Part shown: in pieces, positions 29,958-39,357 of the stretch
Layout of the letters: the number at the start of each line of letters is the position of its first letter
Numbering within the stretch: position 1 is the first letter of the stretch
Assembly (NCBI RefSeq): GCF_000690905.1
Contig: NZ_JMCL01000002.1
Coordinates: 1 to 64,000, forward strand
Source: Pseudomonas sp. Ant30-3
Lineage (GTDB): Bacteria > Pseudomonadota > Gammaproteobacteria > Pseudomonadales > Pseudomonadaceae
DNA: 64,000 nt
Direction: 5' to 3'
The notes under the pieces: generated by a model
The model's input: the letters and a program-made list of their open reading frames with translations, nothing else
Told to the model about the DNA's origin: nothing
Databases searched by the model: none
Made by a program: the position numbers and the translations under genes

Positions 29958-30587
29958 ATGTCCACCGCCAGCATGACCCTGTTCCACAATCCCCTGTCGC
30001 CCTACGTCCGCAAAGTCATGGTCCTCCTGCATGAAACCGGCCAGCAGGACCGTGTGGCGTTACAGGCCAGTGTGCTGACACCGGTCAGCCCCGATACCGC
30101 ACTCCTCGAAGACAACCCGCTGGGCAAAATCCCGGCGCTGCGTCTGGCCGATGGCAACGTCATTCACGACAGCCGCGTCATCCTCGAATACCTTGATCAT
30201 CAACACGTCGGTAACCCACTGATCCCGCGCGAAGGTTCTGCGCGCTGGCGCCGCCTGACCCTGGCTTCCCTGGCTGACGGGATCATGGACGCTGCGGTGC
30301 TGATTCGTTACGAAGTCGCCCTGCGCGCCCCGGAGAAACACTGGGACGAATGGCTCGATGGCCAACGCGACAAGATTCGCCGGAGTCTGGCATTGCTGGA
30401 AAAAGACGCGATCGCCGAGCTGACCAGCCATTTCGATGTGGCGGCGATCAGTGTGGCCTGTGCGCTGGGTTACCTGGACCTGCGCCATCCGGATCTGCAA
30501 TGGCGCGCGGTGAATCCGCTGTTGGCGGCGTGGTATTTCGAGGTGAGCCAGCGGGCTTCGATGCTGGCTACGATGCCGAAGGTTTGA
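29958..30587 (+). CDS. Glutathione S-transferase family protein
   Basis: This 209-residue protein has an N-terminal thioredoxin-like domain with NPLSPYVRKVMVLL (likely catalytic Ser/Tyr region), NPLGKIPAL (cis-Pro loop) and HDSRVILEYLD (glutathione gamma-Glu contact), plus a helical C-terminal domain. It conjugates or reduces with glutathione; the substrate is unknown. The ATG at 29958 was chosen from length; codons upstream look non-coding. It runs towards, and ends 22 bp before, the broken Rhs gene. Confidence 0.9.
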   Translation: MSTASMTLFHNPLSPYVRKVMVLLHETGQQDRVALQASVLTPVSPDTALLEDNPLGKIPALRLADGNVIHDSRVILEYLDHQHVGNPLIPREGSARWRRLTLASLADGIMDAAVLIRYEVALRAPEKHWDEWLDGQRDKIRRSLALLEKDAIAELTSHFDVAAISVACALGYLDLRHPDLQWRAVNPLLAAWYFEVSQRASMLATMPKV

Positions 30588-30609
30588 AATCCTCAAGGAA
30601 CCCGGGCTC

Positions 30610-33414
30610 TTACACAGTGCTGTTGGATAACTTCGGAGCTGCCGTTTTATGTAAAGCGCGTTGCCCGGTGAAAACTGCAGCCAATGCAATCGTATCGGCG
30701 TTTCTGTACATCATTTTTTCCCTGTATCGCCCACCTTTGATGATGCCGTGCTCAACAATGAAGCGAATGCGGGTACCGAATAATGACACCATCGTATTGT
30801 CGTCAAGTGCACCCGCAGCAATCCTGTCGGCAATTTGTTGGATGAGTTGTTCTCCCGGTATCCTGGCGGTGATTTCAGTCACTTCCCTGTTGAAGTTCTC
30901 TACATTGAATTTTCCCGACAGAAAACCTGATTGACCGGGAGGGTTCAAATAATAAAAAAATCTTCAGTGCCAAGTTCCAAATGGGAAAGCTCATGAATAA
31001 TAGTTCTCGCCCTCTGTAAGGGGTTACGCTCAAAAAAAATCGGAGTGAAAAAAATTCGTTTATGTTCATCTCCGGTTACGGTTCGAGCTATGACTCCGCG
31101 TCTTGCAGCGTTGGAGTTAACGAAGACAATCTGATCACTCAACGCGCCCCCTTTTGCATGCAATTTCGCAGCATCAATCAGCGTTTTAAAGTCGCTAAGT
31201 AGTTTGGTAACAGAGACTAGAGAACCCTGAAACACCTTTTGAAGCATTTTCGAGACTGTCATCGGCTTCGCCTCCATGTTCCAACGACCGTGATGCTGAT
31301 TCCAATATATCCAAAGCCAATTCAAACGCTTGATCCAATGCCTCCAGATGCTCGACTTCGGCGTCAACGCGACCTCGCACAGCGATTTCGAAGTTTTCCA
31401 AGGTCTGTTTCTCGATATCATCATCTCGACCACTGTACAAACCTAACGTGTCACTCAGCGCAATCGGATTGTTCTTCACCATGCAAAACAGGTTAAGCCC
31501 ATCTGCTATCCCAGCCGGATCCGGATTAATCCATCGCTGCACCCAAGGCGCGTAATACCTGAACCCGTAGTAATACAAACCAGTAGCATCGCGCTCTTTA
31601 CCCGAATAACGCACAAACTTGTAACTGGCCTCAACCTGCGAACGGCCCATCCACCAAGCGGTTCCGCCATAGGGGTAATATCCTTCATAGCTGATTACCT
31701 TGCCTTGTCGATCCAGTTCCAGCGTGCTGCTGCCCAAGTGGTCGTCCAGACTGAAACGTAGCTGGTCTTCTTCGATTTCATCCGGCTGTCCGCGCTCCCA
31801 GTGCAGGAGTCGCACGCTGCTGCGTCCCGCTTGCAGACTAATCACCTGCAGGATTACAGCAGTACCGCTCACACCCTCAGTACGTATTTCCAACCCCGGC
31901 AAATAGCGCACTTCGGCCGTGCGAATCACACTGGCGGCATGCGCACGCCTAACTTTGCGCAAGCGCATACCCGGAGCGTCATAAACGTAACGCTCGCTGT
32001 CGTTGTCGCCCGCACTGCGCGCTAGCAGAGTGACGGCATCCAGTTGATTGCGCGCTGTCCACACCATCGGCTGGCCAGGCGCAAGAGACCGCAGATTGCC
32101 GTTGTCATCAAAACCCGCGTCAAAATCCGGGGCTTTGCCTTCCACCCGTTTCAGGCCTCAATTGCTGCGCGTATCGATGTCCATGAAGTGGGTGGGCTTA
32201 GCGCTGTGACGCTGCTCCAGCAGATTACCGCCCGCGTCGTAAGACCAACTCTGGCGGTAGTTGCGCAGTTGTGAAGGAGCGGGCGGCGAGATCAGTTCCG
32301 GCAGCACCGAACTGTGGGCCGCCGTTGCCACTTCGCGGCCCGTGGCGCTGATCATTTGATACATCGAGTCATAGTGATAGCGGTTGACGGGGTCGATTCG
32401 CTGATTGGCAAACCAGCGAACAGGTTGCGACGCATCCGCCATACAGACAATGTTGCCCACCGGGTCGTGGTCGTAATGCAAGCCTTGCACTTGATGCTCA
32501 CCCCGGACGGCCAACAACTGCCTAAACCGGCCATTCGCGGGATCGTAAACACTGGAACTGATGACACCGTTGCCCGCTATTTCGCGTTCAACCTGGCCAA
32601 AGGCGTTGTAAGCAATTTCACTGACCAGCGTTTGCTCTGACTTGCCCGCCACCGTCAGCGAGGTGCTGCGCGACTGCCCTGCAACAGTGTAGGCGTGTCT
32701 GCGGATGTGGCTTGCAGCATCCGTTTGCTCAAGCAACATATTTGTGGCGTCGTAACGCCAATGAGTCAGATAGGTCGCGGCTGGCTCCTGCTCAAGCAAG
32801 GCATCTTGGTGCTGTTCGTCGATCGGCCAATCCGGCTGATCCAGCTCAGCCAGAAAACGCCGTGACTCGTTGATCGGTTGCCCCTGCAGGCTGTAACCCT
32901 TCATTTCCCGCACGCCGGCAGTGTCAGCATGGCGAATCAGTCGACCGCAGCGGTTCAACAGATTTGCATCGGATGCAGCGGGTGCGTAGTACAGGCGTTC
33001 AACAGTCTGCGGGGCAGCATCGGCATTGGCTTGCTCAACGCTCAGTGGCCTGCCCATCAGATCGTATTCCACACACGTCGTGTTCCCGGCTGCGTCCCAG
33101 CGCTGTCGGACCTGCCCTGCTTCATCCTGCAAGGCCAGTCGCCAGCCCGCATCCACACTGAGCGTCACCAGGGGCGTGCCGGACAAACCGGGAATTACTG
33201 CCTGCGAAGCGAGCGGCTGCATCCCCGCCCCCAAACGAGCATCCCAATTCGCCACGGATCGTCCGACCACGTCAAACGTTTCCCGGGTCCTGCGCGTTGC
33301 AGGCAACTCGGCACTTGTTTTGCGATAATAGGCAACAGAGGCAACGGCTAACCCTCGGGGATCGCAGATTGCCAATGTCGGAGTGTGTCGATGCAGTTCG
33401 TGGCCGGTTTCCAT
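30610..33414 (-). pseudogene. Decayed TccC-type Rhs toxin with metallopeptidase-like tip
   Basis: This was a gene of about 935 codons of the orphan TccC/Rhs kind. The start HRHTPTL.ICDPRGLAV, YD-repeat shell and core RYSGKERDATGLYYYGFRYY, then NPDPAGIADGLNLF, are all family hallmarks. Three lesions are visible. An in-frame TGA at 32158-32160 falls where relatives have Arg (SN-R-SL). A frame change lies near 31195-31260, after ASKGVSG. A second frame change lies at the 7-A run 30954-30960; one more base would join GTEDFF to YYLNPPGQSGFL. The tip carries IIHELSHLELGTED and RNADTIALAA, resembling aspzincin (M35-type) peptidases. The tip is AT-rich. No immunity gene fits in the 22-bp gap downstream. 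Confidence 0.85.
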
Positions 33415-33550
33415 ACCTGATCTCTCAGTGCGCAGTCACTGCAGGTTAGTCGAGCCGTGCTCAGGCTGTCGGGTATCAGGAACAATTTGGCTATTCGTCT
33501 CGCCAGCACGCGCCCTGCCCGCTGATCCTCGCGCAACCCCAGCGAGCGGC

Positions 33551-34921
33551 TCATTCCACCACCCCAATGTCGAACTCCAGTGGTTTGGCCGGCTTCTGTC
33601 CGATCCCGTACCAGTCCAGTTTGCGCGTCAGCACCATGAACACGCCCAGCAGGCCGAACAGCAGCAACGAGCCCATCAGCAACGCGTAATCTTCGGCACT
33701 CAACAAGCCGTAGAGCAAGCCATACAGCGCTGCCAGTCCCGCCGAAAAACATAGACCGTGACGTACGCTGCGCAAAACATGGCAGACGTAAAAACCAATC
33801 AACAACACGCAACCACTTGCCGACATTAGATACGCCAAGGCGAACCCGAGGTGTTCGGAGAGTGACAACAACAAGAGGTAGAAAAACGCCAGGGCCACCC
33901 CGACCAGTGCGTATTGCACCGGGTGCACCGCCAGACTTTTCAGCACTTCGAAGAGGAAAAAGCCGGCGAAGGTGAGGACGATGAACAGCAGCGCATATTT
34001 GATCGCGCGGTCGCTTTTCAGATACTGATCAACCGGGTCGATGAAGCTCACGCCGAAGCTGCGAGCGTTGAACGCATCACAGGTGTTGGTAGACACGCAG
34101 CGCACCAGGGCTTCTTGCAGGTTGGTAGAGAAAAACGTGGTCTGCCATTCGGCGGTGAAGCTTTGATCGGTGATCTCACGCTGGACCGGCAGGTAGTTGC
34201 CGATGAAGCTGGGGTGCGGCCAGTTGGCGGCCAGCGAGACTTTGCTGGTTTTGCCCACCGGCAGCACTTGCAGCTGGCCAGTGCCCTGCAGACGCAGGTC
34301 AAAACCGAAGGTCAGCTCTGTGACCTGCGCCGCGTTCAGCGCCGGCAACGTCACGTGCACACCTTCACCCAACCAGCCCACCTGGCTGCCAGGGAGGAAG
34401 TCCAGTCGCTGATCGTTGAGTTCCAGTTTCAGCGCATTTTCGATGCCGCGTATGTCGCTGATGCCCACCGCGAGGAATGGCTGATCGAACTGGTAATCGG
34501 CAAAGTCCTCCTTGATGCCCAGTTGAGCCGGGACCGAAAAGTGCCCGCTGATGCGGTTGTCGGCGTGGAACAGACGCGCTTCGTAAATGCCCCGTTTGCG
34601 CAGTTCGGTCTGGACCTGGCCATCGAGTTCGAAACGCTCCGGCAGGAAATATAGACGTCCGCGCTCCTCGCCAACCTCCTGATAACGCTGGTTGGTTTTT
34701 TCGTTGAGCTTCCAGGTGCGCAACACCTTGCGATACGGCACCACCATCAGTGGTCCGCTGAGTTGCTGGCTGTAGCTGGAGCTGCGGGCAATGTCTTCGA
34801 GCACACCATCGCGCAGTTGCTGGCGGTCGTTGATCAACCCGTTGATCATTAACAGCGGGATCAGTAACAGCAGAATCAACAGCGCGATGGCGCCGAGTTT
34901 CAAGGTCAGATTTCGGTTCAT
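33551..34921 (-). CDS. creD: Inner-membrane protein CreD
   Basis: This 456-residue inner-membrane protein has one N-terminal helix (about 8-28), a large periplasmic region (30-300) with the family sequence SQQLSGPLMVVPY, and about five C-terminal helices starting at YALLFIVLTFAGFFLFEV. CreD is the main output gene of the CreBC system and affects envelope stability and beta-lactam response. Here a lipoprotein gene lies between creC and creD. I found only one TTCAC half-site upstream, not a full cre tag (two TTCAC separated by six). Confidence 0.93.
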   Translation of the reverse strand: MNRNLTLKLGAIALLILLLLIPLLMINGLINDRQQLRDGVLEDIARSSSYSQQLSGPLMVVPYRKVLRTWKLNEKTNQRYQEVGEERGRLYFLPERFELDGQVQTELRKRGIYEARLFHADNRISGHFSVPAQLGIKEDFADYQFDQPFLAVGISDIRGIENALKLELNDQRLDFLPGSQVGWLGEGVHVTLPALNAAQVTELTFGFDLRLQGTGQLQVLPVGKTSKVSLAANWPHPSFIGNYLPVQREITDQSFTAEWQTTFFSTNLQEALVRCVSTNTCDAFNARSFGVSFIDPVDQYLKSDRAIKYALLFIVLTFAGFFLFEVLKSLAVHPVQYALVGVALAFFYLLLLSLSEHLGFALAYLMSASGCVLLIGFYVCHVLRSVRHGLCFSAGLAALYGLLYGLLSAEDYALLMGSLLLFGLLGVFMVLTRKLDWYGIGQKPAKPLEFDIGVVE

Positions 34922-35035
34922 GGGACTCTCCCTGTTTGGATGGGGAGAGTCTCGGATGGACGTGTGGGCGTTATGTGTGGGGAATGTGGAGATTATGTGG
35001 AGACTGCTCCACCCCCTTGGTGAATCCTCCCAGTC

Positions 35036-35335
35036 CTATTTCGTGCAAGTCAGCCGTGAGTACTTCGGCGGCTCCAGCAGAATGCCGGGTGTCATGTAAG
35101 TCGAGCAATTAAATTTGTGCCCTTTCGCCGTGGTGGCTTCAAAGGTCAGCTCCGTGCCACCCAGAAAGTCCGGCGTGCCTTTTTTGACAGGGCCCATGGT
35201 CATTTCATCCGTTGAGGCCAGGCCCAGGGCCTCGGCCGTCACTTTGTGCATTTGCAGCACGTTGGGGTTGGTGGCGCAGCCGGTCAGCCCGGTGGTCACT
35301 ATCAACAGAAATGAAGCGGCGACTGATTTGTTCAT
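35036..35335 (-). CDS. Small lipoprotein within the cre cluster
   Basis: This 99-residue protein has a signal peptide ending in the lipobox LTGC (Cys near residue 20), so it is a predicted outer- or inner-membrane lipoprotein. The mature part has two further Cys (NCSTYMT and RLTC) that could form a disulfide. The ATG at 35335 (MNKSVAASFLL) has AGGGAA upstream and gives the only sensible signal peptide. It is unrecognised otherwise. It sits between creC and creD in the same direction, which may put it in the Cre-regulated group. Confidence 0.75.
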   Translation of the reverse strand: MNKSVAASFLLIVTTGLTGCATNPNVLQMHKVTAEALGLASTDEMTMGPVKKGTPDFLGGTELTFEATTAKGHKFNCSTYMTPGILLEPPKYSRLTCTK

Positions 35336-35484
35336 GCTCACTGTTCCCTGATAACTCGCGGTTGGCGCAAATCGCACTCACTGTGCGGTCTCCTTGTCGC
35401 CTCGAAGTTTAGGGATGAGCTGAGAGCGCAACAATTGGCTGCCGGAAATCAGGAAGGATCCTATTGCTGAAAGTCTTGTGCCTG

Positions 35485-36912
35485 TCAGCTACGTCCTACG
35501 AGTCGCAACGTAACCTCCACCCCGCCCTCGACGTTGGCGATGCGCAAATCGCCGCCATGCAGCTTCACCACCTCTTCAACGAAATTAAGCCCCAGCCCCG
35601 TGCTCTTGCGCCCGCTGTCCGGGCGCGGCAATGAATAGAAACGCTCGGTCAAACGTGGCAAGGCGTAATCGGGGATCGCGTCTGTCTCGTTGAACAATCT
35701 GACTTCTATCTGCGCTCCCGTCCGCTCGGCACTGAAGCGCAGCACGCCGTAAGCGGGGGTGAAATCCAGCGCGTTTTCCAGCACATTGCCCAGTGCCTGA
35801 CGCAGCAGGAAAGGCTCACCGATGATGTTCAGATCCGCTGCGATGGTTTGCTCGACACGCAATCGCTTACCCTCGATTCGCGCCGTCTGAGCGGCCATCA
35901 ATTCGCTGACCAACGCTGCCAGTGGCACCGCAGTCCGTTCCTCCAGTCCCTGCCGTTGTTCTACTTGAGCCAGATTCAGCAGACGTTCGATCAACTGCTG
36001 CATCCGCCGGCTTTCGCTGTCGATGTTGCTGACGAATCGCTGCCGTTGCGCCAGCGGCATTTCACTGTGCAGCAATTCCGCCGCACCGCGAATCGCTGCC
36101 AGCGGGCTTTTCAGTTCATGGGTCAGCGTGTGCACGTAACGCTCGACATAGGCCTTGCCTTCCAGCTGCGTGCGCATCTGCTCGACTGCTGTTGCCAGTT
36201 GCTCCAGCTCACCGCCGCGATAGTGCGGCACCTCGACTTTGCGCCCTTCGCTCACCGCTTGCGCATAACCGGTCAGCCGTCGCAGCGCTGCGCTCAACCA
36301 CCACGACAACAGCGCGCCGAACAGCAGGCCAAGGCCAATCAGGCCGGCGCCGTAAGCCAGCAAGCGCCGTTCGGTGCGATCGACATAGGGCTGCAAGGAA
36401 CTGTTGGGTTTGGCCACGGTGACCACGCCGATGATTTTCCCGTTATCACGAATCGGCGCCCCGACGTGCATCACCGAGGAGCTGGCATCCTCGGGGTCAC
36501 TGCGGCTGGAGCGGGCGCCGTACTCGCCGCGCAAGGTCAGCAGTACGTCGTTCCAGCGCGAGTAATCCTGCCCCACCGCGACGCCGCTGGAATCGAGCAC
36601 CACAATGCCTTTGGCGTCAGTGACGTAGATCCGGTGATTGACCTGGTTTTTCGGCAAGCCCCAGATAGTCGCGCGTGGCTGGCGTTCACCGTAGGCTTTG
36701 AGCAACTGCGGCCAGCGATTCTGATTGAGCGTACCGGCCTTGAAATCGTCACGCAGGATTTCGGCCATCAGGTTGGCGGTATCGACCAGGGTTTCTTCGG
36801 TGGACTGGCGCACGCCCGGGCGTATTTCTTCCATGACGGTGTTGAGCACGAAGTACCCGGTCAGGCCGATAAACAGCACATAGACCAGAAAAATCCGGAT
36901 GCCCAACGCCAT
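35485..36912 (-). CDS. creC: Sensor histidine kinase CreC
   Basis: This 475-residue inner-membrane sensor kinase has helices at about 6-25 and 185-205 flanking a periplasmic sensor domain. Next come a HAMP-like linker, the H-box THELKSPLAAIRGAAELL, an N-box (LGNVLENALDFT) and the G-box STGLGLNFVEEVVKLHGG. It phosphorylates CreB. The ATG overlaps the creB stop by one base (TGATG), showing tight coupling. Signals reported for Cre systems include carbon source and, in pseudomonads, inhibition of PBP4. Confidence 0.95.
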   Translation of the reverse strand: MALGIRIFLVYVLFIGLTGYFVLNTVMEEIRPGVRQSTEETLVDTANLMAEILRDDFKAGTLNQNRWPQLLKAYGERQPRATIWGLPKNQVNHRIYVTDAKGIVVLDSSGVAVGQDYSRWNDVLLTLRGEYGARSSRSDPEDASSSVMHVGAPIRDNGKIIGVVTVAKPNSSLQPYVDRTERRLLAYGAGLIGLGLLFGALLSWWLSAALRRLTGYAQAVSEGRKVEVPHYRGGELEQLATAVEQMRTQLEGKAYVERYVHTLTHELKSPLAAIRGAAELLHSEMPLAQRQRFVSNIDSESRRMQQLIERLLNLAQVEQRQGLEERTAVPLAALVSELMAAQTARIEGKRLRVEQTIAADLNIIGEPFLLRQALGNVLENALDFTPAYGVLRFSAERTGAQIEVRLFNETDAIPDYALPRLTERFYSLPRPDSGRKSTGLGLNFVEEVVKLHGGDLRIANVEGGVEVTLRLVGRS

Positions 36913-37592
36913 CAGCTGTGGACCGGACTGTAGCTGTAACCGAGGCCGCGATGGGTCTGGATCGGCTCGGCGTCCGCGTTCACCAGGCGCAGTTTGGCGC
37001 GCACGCTTTTTATGTGACTGTCGATGCTGCGTTCGTACCCGGCATCGGCGGCGACGCCCAGTGCATCAAGCAGTTGCTCGCGGCTGAAGACGCGTTCGGG
37101 TTGTTCGAGCAAGCACTGCAGCAGACGAAATTCGTGGCGAGTGAGGGTCAGCAATTGACCACGATAGCTGATCTGCACCCGTTCGCTGTCGATGCGAAAC
37201 AACGCTATCCCAATGTCGGCTACAGCGCGCGGCGCCATGCGTTTGAGAATGGCCCGAACCCGCGCCGCCACTTCACGCGGGCTGAACGGCTTGACCACGT
37301 AATCATCGGCGCCGATTTCCAGGCCCACCACACGGTCGATTTCGGCGTCACGGGCGCTGAGGAATATCACCGGCACTTCGCTGAAACGCCGCAGCTGCTT
37401 GCAGGTTTCGAAGCCGCTGATGTCCGGCAGGCCAATGTCGAGAATGATCAGGTCGGCCGGGGTCTGGCGCTGATGGTCCAGCGCCGCCGCGCCAAGGCTC
37501 AGCCACGTGGTGGTGAAGCCCTCGCCCTGCAAGGCGAAAATCAGGGTGTCGGCAATCGCGGCTTCGTCTTCGACAATCAGGATATGAGGCAT
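36912..37592 (-). CDS. creB: Response regulator CreB
   Basis: This 226-residue OmpR-type regulator has a receiver domain with HILIVEDEAAIADT, phospho-Asp in LIILDIGLPDISG and the FSPREV switch region, followed by a winged helix with LTRHEFRLLQCLLEQP and the IDSHIKSVRAKLR recognition segment. The ATG at 37592 (MPHILIVEDE) gives the standard length. It is the first gene of the creB-creC-lipoprotein-creD series. Confidence 0.95.
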   Translation of the reverse strand: MPHILIVEDEAAIADTLIFALQGEGFTTTWLSLGAAALDHQRQTPADLIILDIGLPDISGFETCKQLRRFSEVPVIFLSARDAEIDRVVGLEIGADDYVVKPFSPREVAARVRAILKRMAPRAVADIGIALFRIDSERVQISYRGQLLTLTRHEFRLLQCLLEQPERVFSREQLLDALGVAADAGYERSIDSHIKSVRAKLRLVNADAEPIQTHRGLGYSYSPVHS

Positions 37593-37651
37593 GGCGTCCG
37601 AGCCCGACAGTAAGGTGGGCGAACGGTGCCTCAAGGCTGATACGCCGTCAA

Positions 37652-38158
37652 TCAGCAGTCGGGTTTGTCTGCCGTGTAGCGACGCGCCGGGTTCACGGCG
37701 GCGTCGAATTCGCGCAGAGCCTTGGCGCCGATCAGCAAGGGGTAATTGAAGCTGCTGCGGTCGGTGAGGTTAACCTCGACCGTGCGTTTCACCTTGCCCA
37801 GGCACAGTTCCAGATCGACAACCGGACGCTTGGTGGGCTCGGCGCCTTCCTTGTCGTCCTCGTCTTCCTCGGAGCGGGCCTTGATCTTGCTGATCCGCGC
37901 GACTTTGTGTTCGTAAACCTTGTTGCTCGCGCCTTTGGTGGCGAGGCGGAAACGCACCCATTCATCGCCGTCGCGGGTGAAGGTTTCGATGTCCTTGGCG
38001 GAAAGCGATGCGGTCAGCGCACCCGTGTCCATTTTGGCTTTGAGCACTTCACCGCCGATTTCCGGCAGGGCGATGTATTCGTAGCGACCGTACAGGGTCG
38101 GCTCGGCGGCCAGCGCCGGCAGAGCCACGAGGGTAAGCAGTGCGAGGAGGGATTTCAC
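37652..38158 (-). CDS. Retropepsin-like 'ATP-dependent zinc protease' family protein
   Basis: This 168-residue exported protein belongs to the PF05618 family, named as zinc protease but with a retropepsin-like core. KAKMDTGALTASL contains the Asp-Thr-Gly triad typical of aspartic proteases, and a second half starts near PLLIGAKALREF. A signal peptide (MKSLLALLTLVALPALA-AEP) supports periplasmic location. The start is GTG at 38158; the first ATG would remove the signal peptide. An acidic-basic insert (EDEDDKEG) lies mid-protein. It precedes creB, as in PAO1 (PA0462, from memory). Confidence 0.82.
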   Translation of the reverse strand: MKSLLALLTLVALPALAAEPTLYGRYEYIALPEIGGEVLKAKMDTGALTASLSAKDIETFTRDGDEWVRFRLATKGASNKVYEHKVARISKIKARSEEDEDDKEGAEPTKRPVVDLELCLGKVKRTVEVNLTDRSSFNYPLLIGAKALREFDAAVNPARRYTADKPDC

Positions 38159-38234
38159 GTGATCGGTGTCCTGGGAAAGTGAGCAGCGGGATTTTAGACC
38201 GTCAGCGGGGAATTCGTTCGTTTCTGAGTTCGCT

Positions 38235-38323
38235 TCGCGGGCAAGCCACGCTCCCCACGTTTCGTGTCGTACCGTAATTCTGTGGGCGATACAAAAAACT
38301 GTGGAAGCGTGGCTTGCCCGCGA
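38235..38323. repeat. REPIN-like inverted repeat l
   Basis: Arms at 38235-38258 and 38300-38323, of the 'TCGCGGGCAAGCC' class, imperfect. It lies in the 310-bp divergent gap before the acyltransferase; the remaining 38324-38468 holds that gene's promoter but no recognised motif. Confidence 0.85.
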
Positions 38324-38468
38324 TGAGGCCGGACCAGTCACCGGAGCAATGTGATCTGAGTGGCGTCGAAATATACCGCGACAAACGTGAAACATTCGTC
38401 ACCAACGATTTGGCCTCCCGCCCCAAGCTGCTTATCATGGCGCGTCTACAAGCTTTCAAGAGTTACCT

Positions 38469-39356
38469 ATGCGCCGCCTGCTCACCGGCTGTTTCGTTAC
38501 CTTGCTGCTGTTGCTCAACACCCTGCTCCTGATCGGGCCGCTGTTGGTGTTCGCCCTGCTTAAACTGGTGTTGCCCGGTCGCTATCGCGACGACGCCTCG
38601 AAGGCGGTGATGTGGATTGCCGAGACCTGGGCCGAGGTCGACAAACTGATCTTCCGCCTGTTCATCCCCACGCAATGGGACATCCGCGGCGGCGATGATC
38701 TGCGCCGTGACACCTCGTATCTGGTCATCAGCAACCATCAATCGTGGGTCGATATCCCGGCGCTGATCCAGGCACTCAACCGGCGCACGCCGTTCTTCAA
38801 GTTCTTCCTCAAGAAAGAACTGATCTGGGTACCGTTCCTGGGACTGGCCTGGTGGGCGCTGGATTACCCGTTCATGAAGCGCTACACCAAGGCTTTTCTG
38901 GCGAAAAACCCCGAGCTGGCGGGCAAGGATCTGCAGATCACCAAAGCCGCGTGCGAGCTGTTCAAGCGTCAACCGGTGACGGTGGTGAATTACCTCGAAG
39001 GCACCCGCTTCACCGCGATCAAAAGCAACCAGCAGCAATCGCCCTTCACCCATTTGCTGAAGCCCAAAGCGGGCGGCGTGGCGTTTGTACTGGCGGCAAT
39101 GGGTGAACAGCTGGACGCCATTCTCGATGTGACCGTGGTCTATCCGCAGCAGAAGATTCCGGGATTCTGGAACCTGATCTGCGGCGTCGTGCCGAGGGTG
39201 ATCATCGACATCAAAACCCGTGAACTCGACCCGGCGCTGTGGCAGGGCGATTACGAAAACGACCCGTTGTTTCGCGGGAAGGTCCAGAACTGGGTCAACC
39301 AGCTCTGGATCGAGAAAGATCAGCGTATCGACGCCTTGCGCGCCGAACGCTGTTGA
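38469..39356 (+). CDS. PlsC-type membrane acyltransferase (YihG-like)
   Basis: This 295-residue inner-membrane glycerolipid acyltransferase has one N-terminal helix (about 5-30), followed by the catalytic NHQSWVD block (HX4D) near residue 87, a substrate block (WVPFLGLAWW), and NYLEGTRFT near 175. It probably transfers acyl groups to lysophosphatidic acid or a related lipid; E. coli YihG and LpxH-linked relatives have such roles. Its stop lies one base from the stop of the convergent DUF2780 gene. Confidence 0.9.
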   Translation: MRRLLTGCFVTLLLLLNTLLLIGPLLVFALLKLVLPGRYRDDASKAVMWIAETWAEVDKLIFRLFIPTQWDIRGGDDLRRDTSYLVISNHQSWVDIPALIQALNRRTPFFKFFLKKELIWVPFLGLAWWALDYPFMKRYTKAFLAKNPELAGKDLQITKAACELFKRQPVTVVNYLEGTRFTAIKSNQQQSPFTHLLKPKAGGVAFVLAAMGEQLDAILDVTVVYPQQKIPGFWNLICGVVPRVIIDIKTRELDPALWQGDYENDPLFRGKVQNWVNQLWIEKDQRIDALRAERC

Positions 39357-39357
39357 A

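Noticed and set aside
30610..30948. Separate immunity gene for the Rhs toxin
   Set aside because: This frame joins the peptidase frame with a one-base correction at the A run and contains NADTIALAA, expected at the end of the peptidase domain. No ribosome site precedes it.
31195..31500. Plus-strand frame 31239-31496 as a gene
   Set aside because: It lies wholly inside the Rhs pseudogene on the other strand, with no motif or ribosome site.
32155..32163. Selenocysteine or programmed readthrough at the Rhs TGA
   Set aside because: No SECIS-like hairpin was seen next to the TGA, relatives carry Arg, and two further frame breaks occur downstream. Decay is simpler.
34922..35035. CreB-binding cre tag before creD
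   Set aside because: Only one TTCAC is found (minus strand) and no second copy six bases away.
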